NCBI GenBank assembly: GCA_943735955.1
Contig: OX030958.1
Coordinates: forward strand, 9,592,126 to 9,656,125
Origin: Piscicola geometra
Taxonomy: Eukaryota > Annelida > Clitellata > Hirudinida > Piscicolidae
DNA: 64,000 bases
Direction: 5' to 3'
The notes beneath the pieces were generated by a model that was not told the origin of the DNA, did not search any database, and saw only the letters and a list, made by a program, of their open reading frames with translations. The position numbers were made by a program, and so were the translations under genes. Below, one piece after another: positions 19,001-29,619 of the stretch. Numbering within the stretch: position 1 is the stretch's first letter; every line of letters begins with the position of its first letter.

Positions 19001-21131
19001 CATAATAAAGGATATAAAAGATTAAATAAATAATATTAAAAACGTTTTATTATAAATTAACTTATAAACATTAAGATCCTTAGATGATAGATATAAATAG
19101 GAATAGGATATTTTTATTTTCGATATTTATTATATTTCTAGTCCACCTGCGATTGCTTGAAGTGCTTCGAAGCCATGTTTGACTGCTAAAACCTCAAGGA
19201 AGGCAAGGGTCCCGTCTTCAAATCTAGAATATTTTCCCAATTTTTCTGATATTTAATACTATTTTTTTTTACAATTATTTTCTCTTCATAATGAGTTTAT
19301 TAATTTGTGAAAATAATACTCACTTGAGTTTTAAATTGTCTCAAATAAAAATATATTTTCAAAAATTTAATTTATCGACGAATTATAACAATGGTTCACC
19401 TGGCAACAAAGTCTTCTTTAGAAACGGTTACCATGGGAGCACCATGCAACAGCATCTCGACACTGCCCCCTCCGAAGTACCTCCCCTCCTTCTGCAGGTA
19501 ACGTCTGCTTGTGTTCTTGACCAGGAGACAACCTGGTTTGGTTGGAGGAGAGAGATAGAGAAATAAAGGAGAGGAAGAAATAAGGAGTAAAGAAAAGGCG
19601 AATAGTGGTTGATAAAAATGTTTTCAAATATTTATTATTGCTATATGAAGCTTCATCATGTGTTAGTATGAAAGTTTTTTTCAAACAAACTTTATTTTTC
19701 AATTGGCACTTCACTATAATAATACAAGACACTCACCTAGACCGGTGGGAAATCCGAATATCTTGTAGAAGGACAAGCAGACAAAGTCAGGCGAACAAAG
19801 AGAAAGATCTATGCGACACGTAGAGGCACAAGTAGAGGCATCTAGAAGGACAAGCCAGGGTGACTTGTGGTTCAGGAAGTGGATCTTTTGAATGGGTGAG
19901 ATCCACGATAAGGGATTTTTAAGGCCTGGTGGGGTTTCGGTCGTTTGTATTTTTTCCATTTTTAGATTTGATGAAGTTTATATAGAATTATACAAAATCG
20001 TATTTTAATTAATTTAAATTTATTCTGTTTTTTATCGTTCCAAACCTGTGAAGTTGCTTGAGGCAGGATAAGCGAACAAGTTCACGTCCTCTCCTGCATC
20101 GGTGAAGCTTTGTAACACTTGATTCTATTAAATAATCCAAAGAAATGCATTATTAAAAAACTTTTTTTTTTACTTTCAAAAATAAAATTAAATATTATAA
20201 AATCATTAGATAAATGACTATCGAAAGTTTAAAAAACTAATTAATCCACCCACCCATCCATCTACTCACCTTTGCTAGACTTTCTTCTACCTCCTTTCTA
20301 CTCACGCAGACACTCTCCACAACATCATCATCAAGAGCACCTCTGATACCAACCACTGAAGTATGATTATCATGCAGGTAGGCAAACAGCTGCTTTTTAT
20401 TCTTATTAAGTTCCATCTCATTAAAACTGTTATTTAATTGTTTTCCGCAAGTTGCATCTTCATTCTTGTTTTTTTTATCACCATTGAGATCCTCATCACA
20501 TTCCCTTATACATTCACTGCTTCCACTCTTTCCATCCTCATAGCAGCCTGTCGCATCTGGTGAGATTTCTCTTCTTTTGAATTGCAAAGAACTGGACAGC
20601 AGTCTTAAGGCATCTGTTGAGTTCTTGGTGAAGATGACAGTGTAATGACTCAGAGAGGTGTTGAAGTGATCCAAGATTCTGTTAAATAAAATCCAATATT
20701 TTGTTAAATCCTGGAATTCTTATGCGAAATCCAGCCAGTATATATTTATTTATTTATTGAAATCCTATTTAATTTCTAATAAGAATTTTTACAGTTTTTG
20801 TTGAAAAATAAAAATTGAGAACAGTTGCAATTGTTTAACCTCTTTCTGACCTGCGCAACTACATCAGACGTCTTGTTGCCAAGGTTATTGTTGCTGTGCG
20901 GGTTGCCATAGTGTTGGTTGCTAAGGTCTTGAAAGTAGTTTTGGAGGTGTAGTTGTGAGTAGACGGAAGAACCGGCGTTGTCAAGATAAATCTCATCTGA
21001 TTTAATATTTTATTAATTTTAAATAAAATTTTCAGAATTCTTTTTTCGTATCAAATACCTTTCAAATGACTAAACTGTGTACTCCTGGCCTTTTCGATTC
21101 TTTCGTTTAAAGTCTTCCTCACTTCATCCAT
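16043..21131 (-). CDS. MOCOS: Molybdenum cofactor sulfurase
   Basis: Transfers sulfur from cysteine to the molybdenum cofactor, activating xanthine dehydrogenase and aldehyde oxidase. About 17 exons: 21131-21059, 20996-20840, 20678-20270, 20124-20046, 19925-19737, 19532-19400, 19223-19147, 18930-18839, 18666-18559, 18443-18327, 18042-17788, 17618-17480, 17283-17128, 16920-16804, 16649-16540, 16392-16288, 16174-16043. N-terminal aminotransferase-V domain: YLDNAGSSVYS, GNPHSNNNLG, HTSVVGIRGA, LFAYPASSNFTG and FVCLSFYKIFGFPTGLG, whose Lys is the expected PLP lysine. RAGCLCNNGACNECL holds the catalytic-loop cysteines. C-terminal MOSC domain: IERLYVYPIKSC, RFRANMLVHTN, and LCTRCKMVCFDQKTGK. Oddities: a lineage-specific acidic/Asn-rich insert of about 60 residues in exon 3, and a probable GC-AG intron after 16804. 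Start chosen at the first ATG before ERIEKARSTQFSHLKG. Confidence 0.95.
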
Positions 21132-22201
21132 TCCATAAATACTTAAATACTTATTTTATTAATTTCTTTTAACTTTCCATTAAAGTATTGAATTGTTCAT
21201 AAAAACTTTGTATTTCTTTTACAAAATTAAAATATTTTAAATGCGTTTTAAGGGCACATATGTTCAGCATTTGAAATAACAAGACAATGACAAGATTCGA
21301 GTCTTACAGACTTCACATTGGGGCAAACACTTGAAAAGAACCCCAAGATAGTGGAGGATCATACATTTTGATAAAGTTTTAATCGAAACTTGAGTGATGT
21401 TTGCGCAGAGCTCGTATAACCGTGTCATACACTGTTAAATTAATAAAATGTGAATCTTTATTTTGAATTAATTGTATATTGATTTCAAATAAGAGGTACA
21501 TGGTGTTTTACACTATTTCGGTTTCAATCTTTTCAACTCATGAATAAGGTATTACTAATATTATTATAAGTTATTATTATTAATATGTTAATATTATTAT
21601 TATTATTATTGAGATCTTTGGCTAAATTTGCGGAATAAACGGTTTTGGGTATAATATATTAAAATGTTAAATTCTTAAGTCTAAATAAAAATTACATTTA
21701 ATTAATTAGAATGTTTTTAGTGCGAATGTTGGTTGTTTTGAATCTGTCAAGGAATGGCCGCAGCAGACCAAGATGGCCGCAGGGAATCAAGTGAGCTGCG
21801 GCATAAAGGAGAAAGCCTTCCATAGCAGCAGCAGTTCCAGTGCTGGCAAGGACTTCTCCTTCACCCTCTATCGCAGCCTCGGCACCAGTAGCAAGACAGA
21901 AAATTGAGAAAAACGATGATTGTGTTTTGTGGTTTTGAGGATGATGTGGTTATGATTGTGCTGTGGTATGAGTGTTGTTACTGTTGTGATAATTGAATAT
22001 TTTATTGGTGGAGATAGTGATTTTTTGGCGGTGATTGTCATAGTGGTGTGGGTGAGGTTGGACTATTGAGGTTTATTGTTTTTTAAAAATATATTTAAAT
22101 TGATATATATACATATATTGGTAGTGGTCTAAAAACCGTGTTATTTAACACATTTATTTGAAAAGAGCTATATAAATGCCTGTGATTGATTGATTGGTTG
22201 G
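21132..22201. other. Intergenic, with a GC-rich patch and a non-LTR 3' end
   Basis: AT-rich DNA upstream of MOCOS. A GC-rich patch at 21750-21905 has two short + strand frames, one beginning MAAGNQVSCGIKEK and ending at a TGA at 21905-21907. It could be an unrecognised exon but has no identifiable homology. At about 22140-22200 the string AGAGCTATATAAATGCC followed by TTGATTGATTGG resembles the 3' end of a non-LTR element or SINE in + orientation; a similar string lies at 40320. Confidence 0.4.
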
Positions 22202-22455
22202 TATTTTTTTTAAATAGTCCATATCGTTCACAGCTTGACAGACGCAGGCCGTGTTACAATGGTTCTAGGAACCATGGTCCTTATGCGCCGAGACGCCACT
22301 CCACACGACGTACACATCTTTCAATGCATACGTCGCAAACACCGCATCATATACACTAGGTATATGATAGTTCACGGTTGCCTATCAGGGATTCGAACAG
22401 GCTACCTTTAAGTTGCAAGTCCGACGTCTACCATCTAAGCCATCCACGCTCCCCG
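22202..22455 (-). mobile_element. tRNA-derived SINE (candidate)
   Basis: Read on the minus strand, the element starts near 22455 with a tRNA-like head. It has an A box (TGGCTTAGATGG) and, about 33 bases on, a B box (GTTCGAATCC), with a loop resembling an anticodon arm between them. No 3' acceptor stem closes the fold, so it is not a tRNA gene. The body has a small palindrome (ATCATATAC with GTATATGAT) and ends in an A-rich tail at about 22205-22215. GGTATT occurs at both edges, a possible short target duplication. Confidence 0.6.
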
Positions 22456-22801
22456 GTATTATTAAAGAATAAAATGTAAAGATTTGATAAATTAATTCTT
22501 CATAGAGGTTGTAAGGACGGTTCCAAATGTCGAAGTAAATGACGCTTTTGAGGAAACTATGTACACAAAGAAACGATTTGAATAATGATCATTTTTTGAA
22601 AACTTTTCAAAATAAAAGCTATTGAAAATCCTAAATGCATACGACGATTTTTAACCTAATAAGAATCATCCATTAATAACTGACATTAACATTTCCTTTT
22701 CACCCCAAATACCTTATTCTCTTTCAGTCCTCTCTTCCTTCTATCACTATCTCTCTTCCCCTATTATCTACCCATCCATTCTTCACCATTTTCGCCAAGC
22801 C
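22456..22801. other. Intergenic, nothing recognised
   Basis: AT-rich sequence between the SINE candidate and the end of OXNAD1, including the OXNAD1 3' UTR. No exon or repeat could be supported. Confidence 0.5.
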
Positions 22802-25269
22802 TCACCACCACTTCTCGTATCTGATATTCTCTGCCTTGAGACCCAACCTGTCCAGCTGGTCTACTGTATCGTCGATCATATTATACGGCCCACACACGTA
22901 AGCCACCACATTCGAGGGCGCTTCAAAGTGGCTTCTAACACGTCGCCCTAGCGCCTCTTCGTCCAAACGTCTGCGTCCTGTTTATTTGTCGATTATAATT
23001 TAATAATTATTGTTAATTAATTAGTTAGTCAATGATTCAGCTCGACTAGGACATTTAATTTAGATGATTTAATAATGCTTTCAATTATTGAATTTTTATA
23101 TTTTCAATAATTAATCACCCATCCTTACTGGTCATCGTCACTGACGAACCAATCAGATGCCTCCTTTCCTCATCATCATCATCAGCACCACCACTAGAGG
23201 ATGACGTCACGATGAATTCGACGCTGAGGCCTTCAGTGGCGTTTGCAAGCGAAATGAGGTCATCCTGTCGTGAAATGACGGCCAGTTTAAAGTAAAATTT
23301 TTTTAACTTTTCAAATTAATTAATGTACAAAAAATCTAATTAAAAACCATACAATACTACGATTATCATAATTTAATAATAGTCTTTCCTGAAATAAAAT
23401 TTATTTTTATGAAATTGAACATATTAATTAATATTATTCAAACCTTAAAGATGAGCTCTTCTACACAACAAGCCGAATATATGAGGTGTACTTTTTTAGT
23501 GACATTATTGAGAATATCATCATTACTATTGCCATTACTCATTTTTATAAAATCTTTATTATTAATATTATTATCTCTATTTACATTTTTATTGTTGTTG
23601 TTACTTGCATGATGATGACAATAGTAGGCAACGTGCTTGAAGATCGAGATCAGGGGGTTGATACCAACCCCGCCAGCAATCAATAACAACTCTACAGACT
23701 TTTTATTCTTATTATCATAATTGCTATCATTATTATTATTGATATCATCATCATCATCATCAGGACTTGAGTGGGAATTCAGGGTGGAGAGGTGGTGGCG
23801 AAGGTCGAAATAGACTTCCCCTCCTAACGAAACACCCACCTCTGTTCCCTCGGTGCACTGTGGTGGAAAGGCTTCACTTTGGCATACATTGGATTTTTTA
23901 ATTAGCTACTTAATTTAATTCATTTTTCAATTAAAGCTACATAACTTATGCGGAAAAAAATTTAAGAATTGATTACGTAGACAATAAAAAGCTGCATAAA
24001 GAGAAATATATTTAGTTGAATAGAAATTGTAATTAATAGATTTTAAAAAAAGGAAATGACATACTTAATAATTAAGTCTTAATTAAATAGAAAATTGTGA
24101 AAAATCATTAAGAAGTACCTGATTATGAACCCATTGTGTTGGCGAGAAGTTGGATAGCTTGATGGCTAGTTGTAGGATGCCTGAACTGCTGTGGTGGTGA
24201 TGAGGATGGTGGTGGTGATACTGATGATGATGCTGATGATGGTGATGGTGGTGATATGATAATGATTATATTGATGATGATGAAGATTATCAAAATGATC
24301 ATAGAATAGTAGATACAAAATAAATGTCAATAAACCTCTTTATAAACAATGCACATTCGATGGACACATTTGATTAAATATACTTAGGAATAATTAATTA
24401 TTAACGAAAAAATGTATTTATTTCAATAAGCTGATAGCACCTCAGTTGTTCTGGTGAAGAGCATATGGAATAGCCCGCTACCTTGCAAAAAATACGGTAA
24501 TTAAGTAAGTCTATTGATAACAATTAAAGAAAGCTTTCGTACAAAATTGATATCTTGCAAAAGAAAAAAAAATCATACCCTAACCTTATCAATGCCTGGA
24601 GCCTGGAAGTCCACCCTGGGTAAGTAGTATTTTTAGTAGTCATTAAAGAGAATTCTTCTATTAGTCATAGGAATTTAAAATTTAAATAATAGGTATTTTT
24701 GAAAAAAAAACATATTTTAATGTATGAAAAAATAACTTTTATTAAATTATTAATATTTTTTATAATAAAAAATTTGGATGAGATTCAATAAAGTTAAACC
24801 ATTGTCCAGCCTTGAAAGTGAATGAAGGAGGATGCAAAGAAAGAGTGAGAGACTTGACTGAGCTTGAGAGGTTCTTGACTTCCACAACACTCGCCCTCAC
24901 CTCTTCTGCTTTACTCTGAAGAAGAAAACTTTGTGATTTGATTACTGAATTTAAAATGAGATTAAATTAAAAAAATTAAATTACAACAAACCATAGGAAA
25001 ATTTAATGCAGATGGATTTTTCGGTGTTCGAGAACAAAAATACCTTTTAATAAAAGTGAGTATAGTTATTAGGTCAATAATTAGATCAAATTTATATTGA
25101 GGATATTTTGAAACTGTCTATTTAAATTCTTTAAAAAATTATTTCTCATTCTTTCATAAAAAAATTACATTCTTAATTAAATAAGTTAGATAATTATTAC
25201 ATTTAGAAGTCACACTGACCTGTAGCTGTAGCAATTCTTTGGGACAAGTCTATACAAAATTGGATTCAT
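22802..25269 (-). CDS. OXNAD1: Oxidoreductase NAD-binding domain-containing protein 1
   Basis: FNR-like flavin/NAD oxidoreductase, predicted mitochondrial. Exons: about 25269-25222, 24917-24800, 24618-24600, 24480-24445, 24204-24122, 23876-23445, 23270-23127 and 22985-22802. The N-terminus MNPILYRLVPKNCYSY is basic and lacks acidic residues, compatible with a targeting peptide. The FAD-binding barrel gives FTFKAGQW, VDFQAPG, GYSICSSPEQ and IKLSNFSPTQWVHNQ. The NAD-binding domain gives VELLLIAGGVGINPLISIFK, HLIYSACCVEELIF, VVAYVCGPYNM and the terminal ENIRYEKWW, a close match to the family C-terminus. Two Asn/Asp-rich insertions, encoded by ATT/CAT repeats, interrupt the NAD domain exon. The gene is head to head with SYAP1. 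The first exon and its ATG are the least certain part. Confidence 0.9.
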
Positions 25270-25652
25270 TACATCTATATCATTTGTGTGAAATTTATAA
25301 TAAAAATCCAACCTAGTATTAATACCAATGTAGAAATGTCTAAAATCAAGTTTGAACTATTTACACACTTAAAAGCTAAAAGTTAAGGTTTTTAAAAGTT
25401 AAAGGACCAAGTAGCTGTGAGAATTTAAAAGTAAATAAAAAATTAGTTTAGTGTAAAAAGTATTTCAAAATTTAAAAAGTGTATGAACTTTTCAATAATA
25501 TTTATTAATGTCTTTAATAAACTTCACTTTGAAGCAAGAAGCTATAAATAGTGTGAGAAATAATAACAAAGGCTTTTGTCAGTTGTTTTTTTGCGTTTGA
25601 TTTTCATCTAACACCTATCCGACATATTACGCCACTACACCACCATTCAAAA
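25270..25652. promoter_or_regulatory. Divergent OXNAD1 / SYAP1 promoter region
   Basis: 383 bp separates the two divergent start codons, so a bidirectional promoter is likely. The sequence is AT-rich; TATAAATAG at about 25541 lies some 110 bases before the SYAP1 ATG and is the only TATA-like string of note. Confidence 0.5.
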
Positions 25653-28605
25653 ATGTCCTATTTATTTGGAGATGTCGCTTCATGGCTGGTGGGCAAGTCG
25701 TTTGCAGACGAAGACGAAGAAATAAATGTTAAAGAACCAAATGAAGGAATAGTGGGAAATAAAGATGGTGAAAATGAGGAAAAAAAGGAAAAAATTAAAG
25801 ATGGAGAAAATGATAATGATGATGATGAAGGTGGAGAAAAGGAAAAGGTGGAAGGAGAGGCAGAGACAGAAGCGTCTTCTGGATATGATCTGGAGGAAGT
25901 TTCATCAATGGCCTACCACAAGGCCAAAGATATTGGAAGTTGGAGCTGATGAAAAGATGAATTAATAAATGCATGAATGAATAAAATTTTAATAAAAATT
26001 AATCTTCAAATCATTATCAAAAACTCCTATCTTATTTCTAAGGTTATATCTTCAACCTTGGCAAGTTTTATGGCAAGCACGTCGCAAAGACTGCTCAAGA
26101 CATCAAGGGGGTGATTGAGGAGAAGGTGGAATGTGTATGATTGCTGTGCCATTAATTAACTTCTGTTAATTAATAATTAATGAACTATGAGTCTTTAATT
26201 AATTAATTTTTTTTGCAAACTAAATAAAAGTCTTTAATTAATTTTTTTTCTCAGTTTCATACAAATTAAAAACTATCTGACCTTTTTGCAACCCTCTCAT
26301 TGCCATTCAACAAGAGCATCATCTTTCCAATCCAGACCCTGATTGGCGACTTCACGCGTGAACAAGAGAAGTTTGTCACCACTAACAAGGTGAAGAAGGT
26401 AATGATAACCATCATCATCATAATCATATTAATAATAGTAATATATTAATAATAATAATAAAATATTAGTAATGATGAAATATTGATAATAATAATAAAA
26501 ATAAAATACTATTAATAATAATAAAATATTATTAATAATAGTAAAATACTATTAATAATAGTAAAATATTATTAATAATGATAAAATAATAATAGTCATC
26601 ATCATAATAAAATATTATTAATAATAAAAACAGGGGGTTGCAGCGGACATGTGCGTGCCTCCGTGGGTGGGCTACAACGAGGAGGAGACGATGAAGAAGC
26701 AGATACTCGACCTCTCGAAGGTGGTCAGGGGGTGGAGGGAAGGGAGGAGAAGAAATGAAAGAGGGGAGGGTTGAAAGAGAGAAGGTGTATTTAGAAGGAT
26801 GAGTTGAAAAAGAGAAAATGTAATTAAAGGGGGCAGAGAATGGAAAGGAAAAAGAATTAAAAAGGGAGAAAATAGTTTCAAGCGTAGAGGAAAAGTATGT
26901 TTTTTGAATTATATTGAACAACAAATGAACCATACCCCTACGTTACCCACCCACCCCCATCCCCCCTACCCTACGTTACCCACCCACCCCCACCCCCATC
27001 CCCCCTACCCTACCCACCCACCTTCACCCTACCCACCCACCTTCACCCTACCCACCCACCCTCTCACCCACCCTCACCCATCCACTCACCACCCACCCAC
27101 CCTCTCACCACCCACTCACCACCCACACACCACAGGACAAGAGGAACCTGCTGAGGGACCCTCCGAAGGGCATCCAGTTCCACTTCGACTCGGACGCCAA
27201 CCACCCCCTCGCACTCACCATGCTCCAACTCGACCCCACCCTCAACTCACTCCGCTTCAAGCTCGTACCCAAACAGTCTGTGGTGTCGTGTGGGGGGTGG
27301 GGGAGGGGGGGCTGGTATCCATCCATCCATCCATCAATCCATTCACACATGCATCAATTCATCCATCAATGCACACAGGATCAAGGAGGAGGTGTTCTGG
27401 AGGAACTACTTCTACAGAGTCTCCCTCATCAAACAATCCACGCAACTCTGCTCTCTCGCCTCCCCCTCTGGTCATCATCCTCCTCATCATCATCATTATC
27501 ACCATCCTAATCCTAATCATCATCATAATAATATTATAATTTCAATTAATGTCATCAGTCACTAACCCGACCAATTATTAATTCTGTTTCCCCATTATAA
27601 CTCTCACTTATCCTTTCGCTCTTCAATGCAGATTCCTTCAAAAGTGGCGCCAAGGCATCATCAGCTTCGGAGCCTGAAGGACAGGCCGAGGTCGAGAAGG
27701 AGTCGAAGGTTTCGTCAAGTGTTTTTTTGTTTTGTTCATTCACCATTCATCATTCATTACACAATTCACTCAATTTAATAAACCATTCACCAAATTCATT
27801 ACATAATTCACCAAATTCATTACACCATTCATCATTCATTACACCATTCACTCAATTTAATAAACCATTCACCAAATTCATTACATAATTCACCAAATTC
27901 CTTAAACAATTCAAAAGTCAACCACCACGACAATACCATGACAATCTTCAATTAAACGCCCTCTAGACCGAGGATGAACCCGAGTTCGTGAGTGACTCAT
28001 TCAACAACGACAACCTGGGCGATGATGATGATGATCTCTACAACGCCATGCAACAACTAAACACCTCAACGCGCGATGGTGCTGATGACGATGCTAAAAA
28101 ATCAGGAGACGTCGCGAAGGGTGGTTAGTGTTACGTGAGCACTCTCCATCCCCTCCCCCCGTCGACCAATTACCAACCCACCAAACTTCTCCCCGCCCCC
28201 TACCCCACCAACTTCCCACATACCCACGCTCACTAAAGTAATCATACCACCCACCCCACACCAACCACCCACTCCACACCAACAAATCATACCACTCACA
28301 CACACACACACATTACAAAATGTCATCAACCCATCATAGGTAAAGGCAACACTGGCAATGATGGAGGACAAGATGGAGAGAAGAATGAGGAGGAGGAGGA
28401 GGAGGAGGGGGAGGGAGGAGTGGCGGAGTGGGAGGTGGAGTTGCACGCGGAGTTACAGGAGTATGAGGTGGTGAGTGATGACGCCCTGGAACAGGACATA
28501 ATGCAACAGTTGAATGCTGCTACTGCTGCTGATGATGATGGTGGTGCTGATAATGATGGTGTGGGTGCTACTGTTGGTGGGGTTAAGGAGGTAAGTGGTA
28601 ATTGA
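25653..28605 (+). CDS. SYAP1: Synapse-associated protein 1 (BSD domain)
   Basis: BSD-domain adaptor linked in mammals to Akt signalling. Exons: 25653-25947, about 26044-26132, 26286-26398, 26634-26721, 27136-27283, 27380-27470, 27632-27716, 27966-28126 and 28340-28605. The N-terminus [15 protein letters not shown] is amphipathic, followed by an acidic region, then [10 protein letters not shown] and [19 protein letters not shown]. The BSD core is [27 protein letters not shown], then RFKLVPKQ, then [19 protein letters not shown], matching the vertebrate protein closely. The C-terminus has [11 protein letters not shown] and [15 protein letters not shown]. The end is uncertain: a good donor (AAGGAG before GTAAGTGG at about 28590) precedes the stop at 28603-28605, so a further exon may exist. 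Confidence 0.94.
26405..26630. repeat. AT-rich (ATTAATAATA)n tract
   Basis: Low-complexity run of ATTAATAATA/GTAAAATATT units filling the SYAP1 intron before the [10 protein letters not shown] exon. Confidence 0.9.
26940..27120. repeat. CACCCACC/CCCTACC repeat
   Basis: C-rich imperfect repeat in a SYAP1 intron, running up to the acceptor before the [11 protein letters not shown] exon, where it supplies the pyrimidine-rich tract. Confidence 0.9.
27745..27910. repeat. ATTCACCAAATTCATTACA repeat
   Basis: Short imperfect array of ATTCACC, AAATTCATTACA and CATTCATC modules inside a SYAP1 intron. A roughly 80-bp segment occurs twice. Confidence 0.85.
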
Positions 28606-29619
28606 AGTTGATTGAATTTTGGGATGGAATGTAAGTGGTGGATGGGTTAATGGATGCATGTTTGGGTTTATGAATGTATGAATGAATGAAAGGTTTTTTA
28701 TAAATGAATGAATGGATAACTAATAGCATAACTGATTATTGTGGTGGTAGGTAGGCTGCTTAGTGCAGGCAACTACATGAATTTATGCACTTGAAGATTC
28801 ATGTGGAGATGAATGGATGAATAGATGGGTGGATGGATGCATGGATGATGAATGAATAAATGAATGGATTAATAGATTATGTCGGTTCTCGACTTGAAAA
28901 TATGTACATGCTTTCAAACAATTCCAAGGTGAATCTATACGCACTAATTGTTCTTTGTTTCAAATGATCTTTTTTATCTTCTGTGATTTTTCTAATCATA
29001 ACCCATGTAAGCTTATTTAACTAGCAGTACCGAACAAATATCAATGCCAAAACATAGAATATTTTGTTACTAATTTTAGTTTTCTCGGTTTAACCTAATT
29101 TAAAATTATATTTAAATAGTTTATTTTTCACTTTCTCTTTACCACTTCGCAATATTAATAGATTAGTTTTTAAACAACTACATCCATGAAAGAACTTCAG
29201 TTCTATATATTATCCGATAAATTAAGTTGACTGGGAAAACTTCCAATTGAACTAAAATCGTTTACTTTTAAATTGATTTTATCATCGAGTTTTTGTTTAA
29301 TAAAAGTCCTGTAACATTAAAAGTGCGTATTACGTTATATGTGTATGAATCTTTTGACTGATTGGAAAGTTAAGGTTTATAGTCCTTAATTTATATACAG
29401 ACATTCGTAGATACTATACACATTTAATGTTTGTTAATATTTTGTAATAAAAAAGAAATCCCTCAAAATACAATGAAACGTATTTACACTGAAATAATAT
29501 CAAAGCCTAAAATGACAACTATGAATTCGAAAAAAAAAAATAATAATCTGGTAATATTTCATAAACTAATTGATCTCACATTCCTACAATAATTAATATA
29601 TTCATAAGTATAATTATAA
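28606..29619. other. Tail-to-tail SYAP1 / SUDS3 intergenic region
   Basis: About 1 kb between converging genes. It starts with GAATGAATG and GGATGGAT tetranucleotide runs (28620-28880) and continues as unique AT-rich DNA. A possible last SYAP1 exon would lie here, but none could be identified. Confidence 0.5.

Noticed and set aside
22380..22455. A tRNA gene on the minus strand
   Set aside because: A and B boxes are present but the acceptor stem does not close and an A-tailed body follows, so it is better read as a SINE head.
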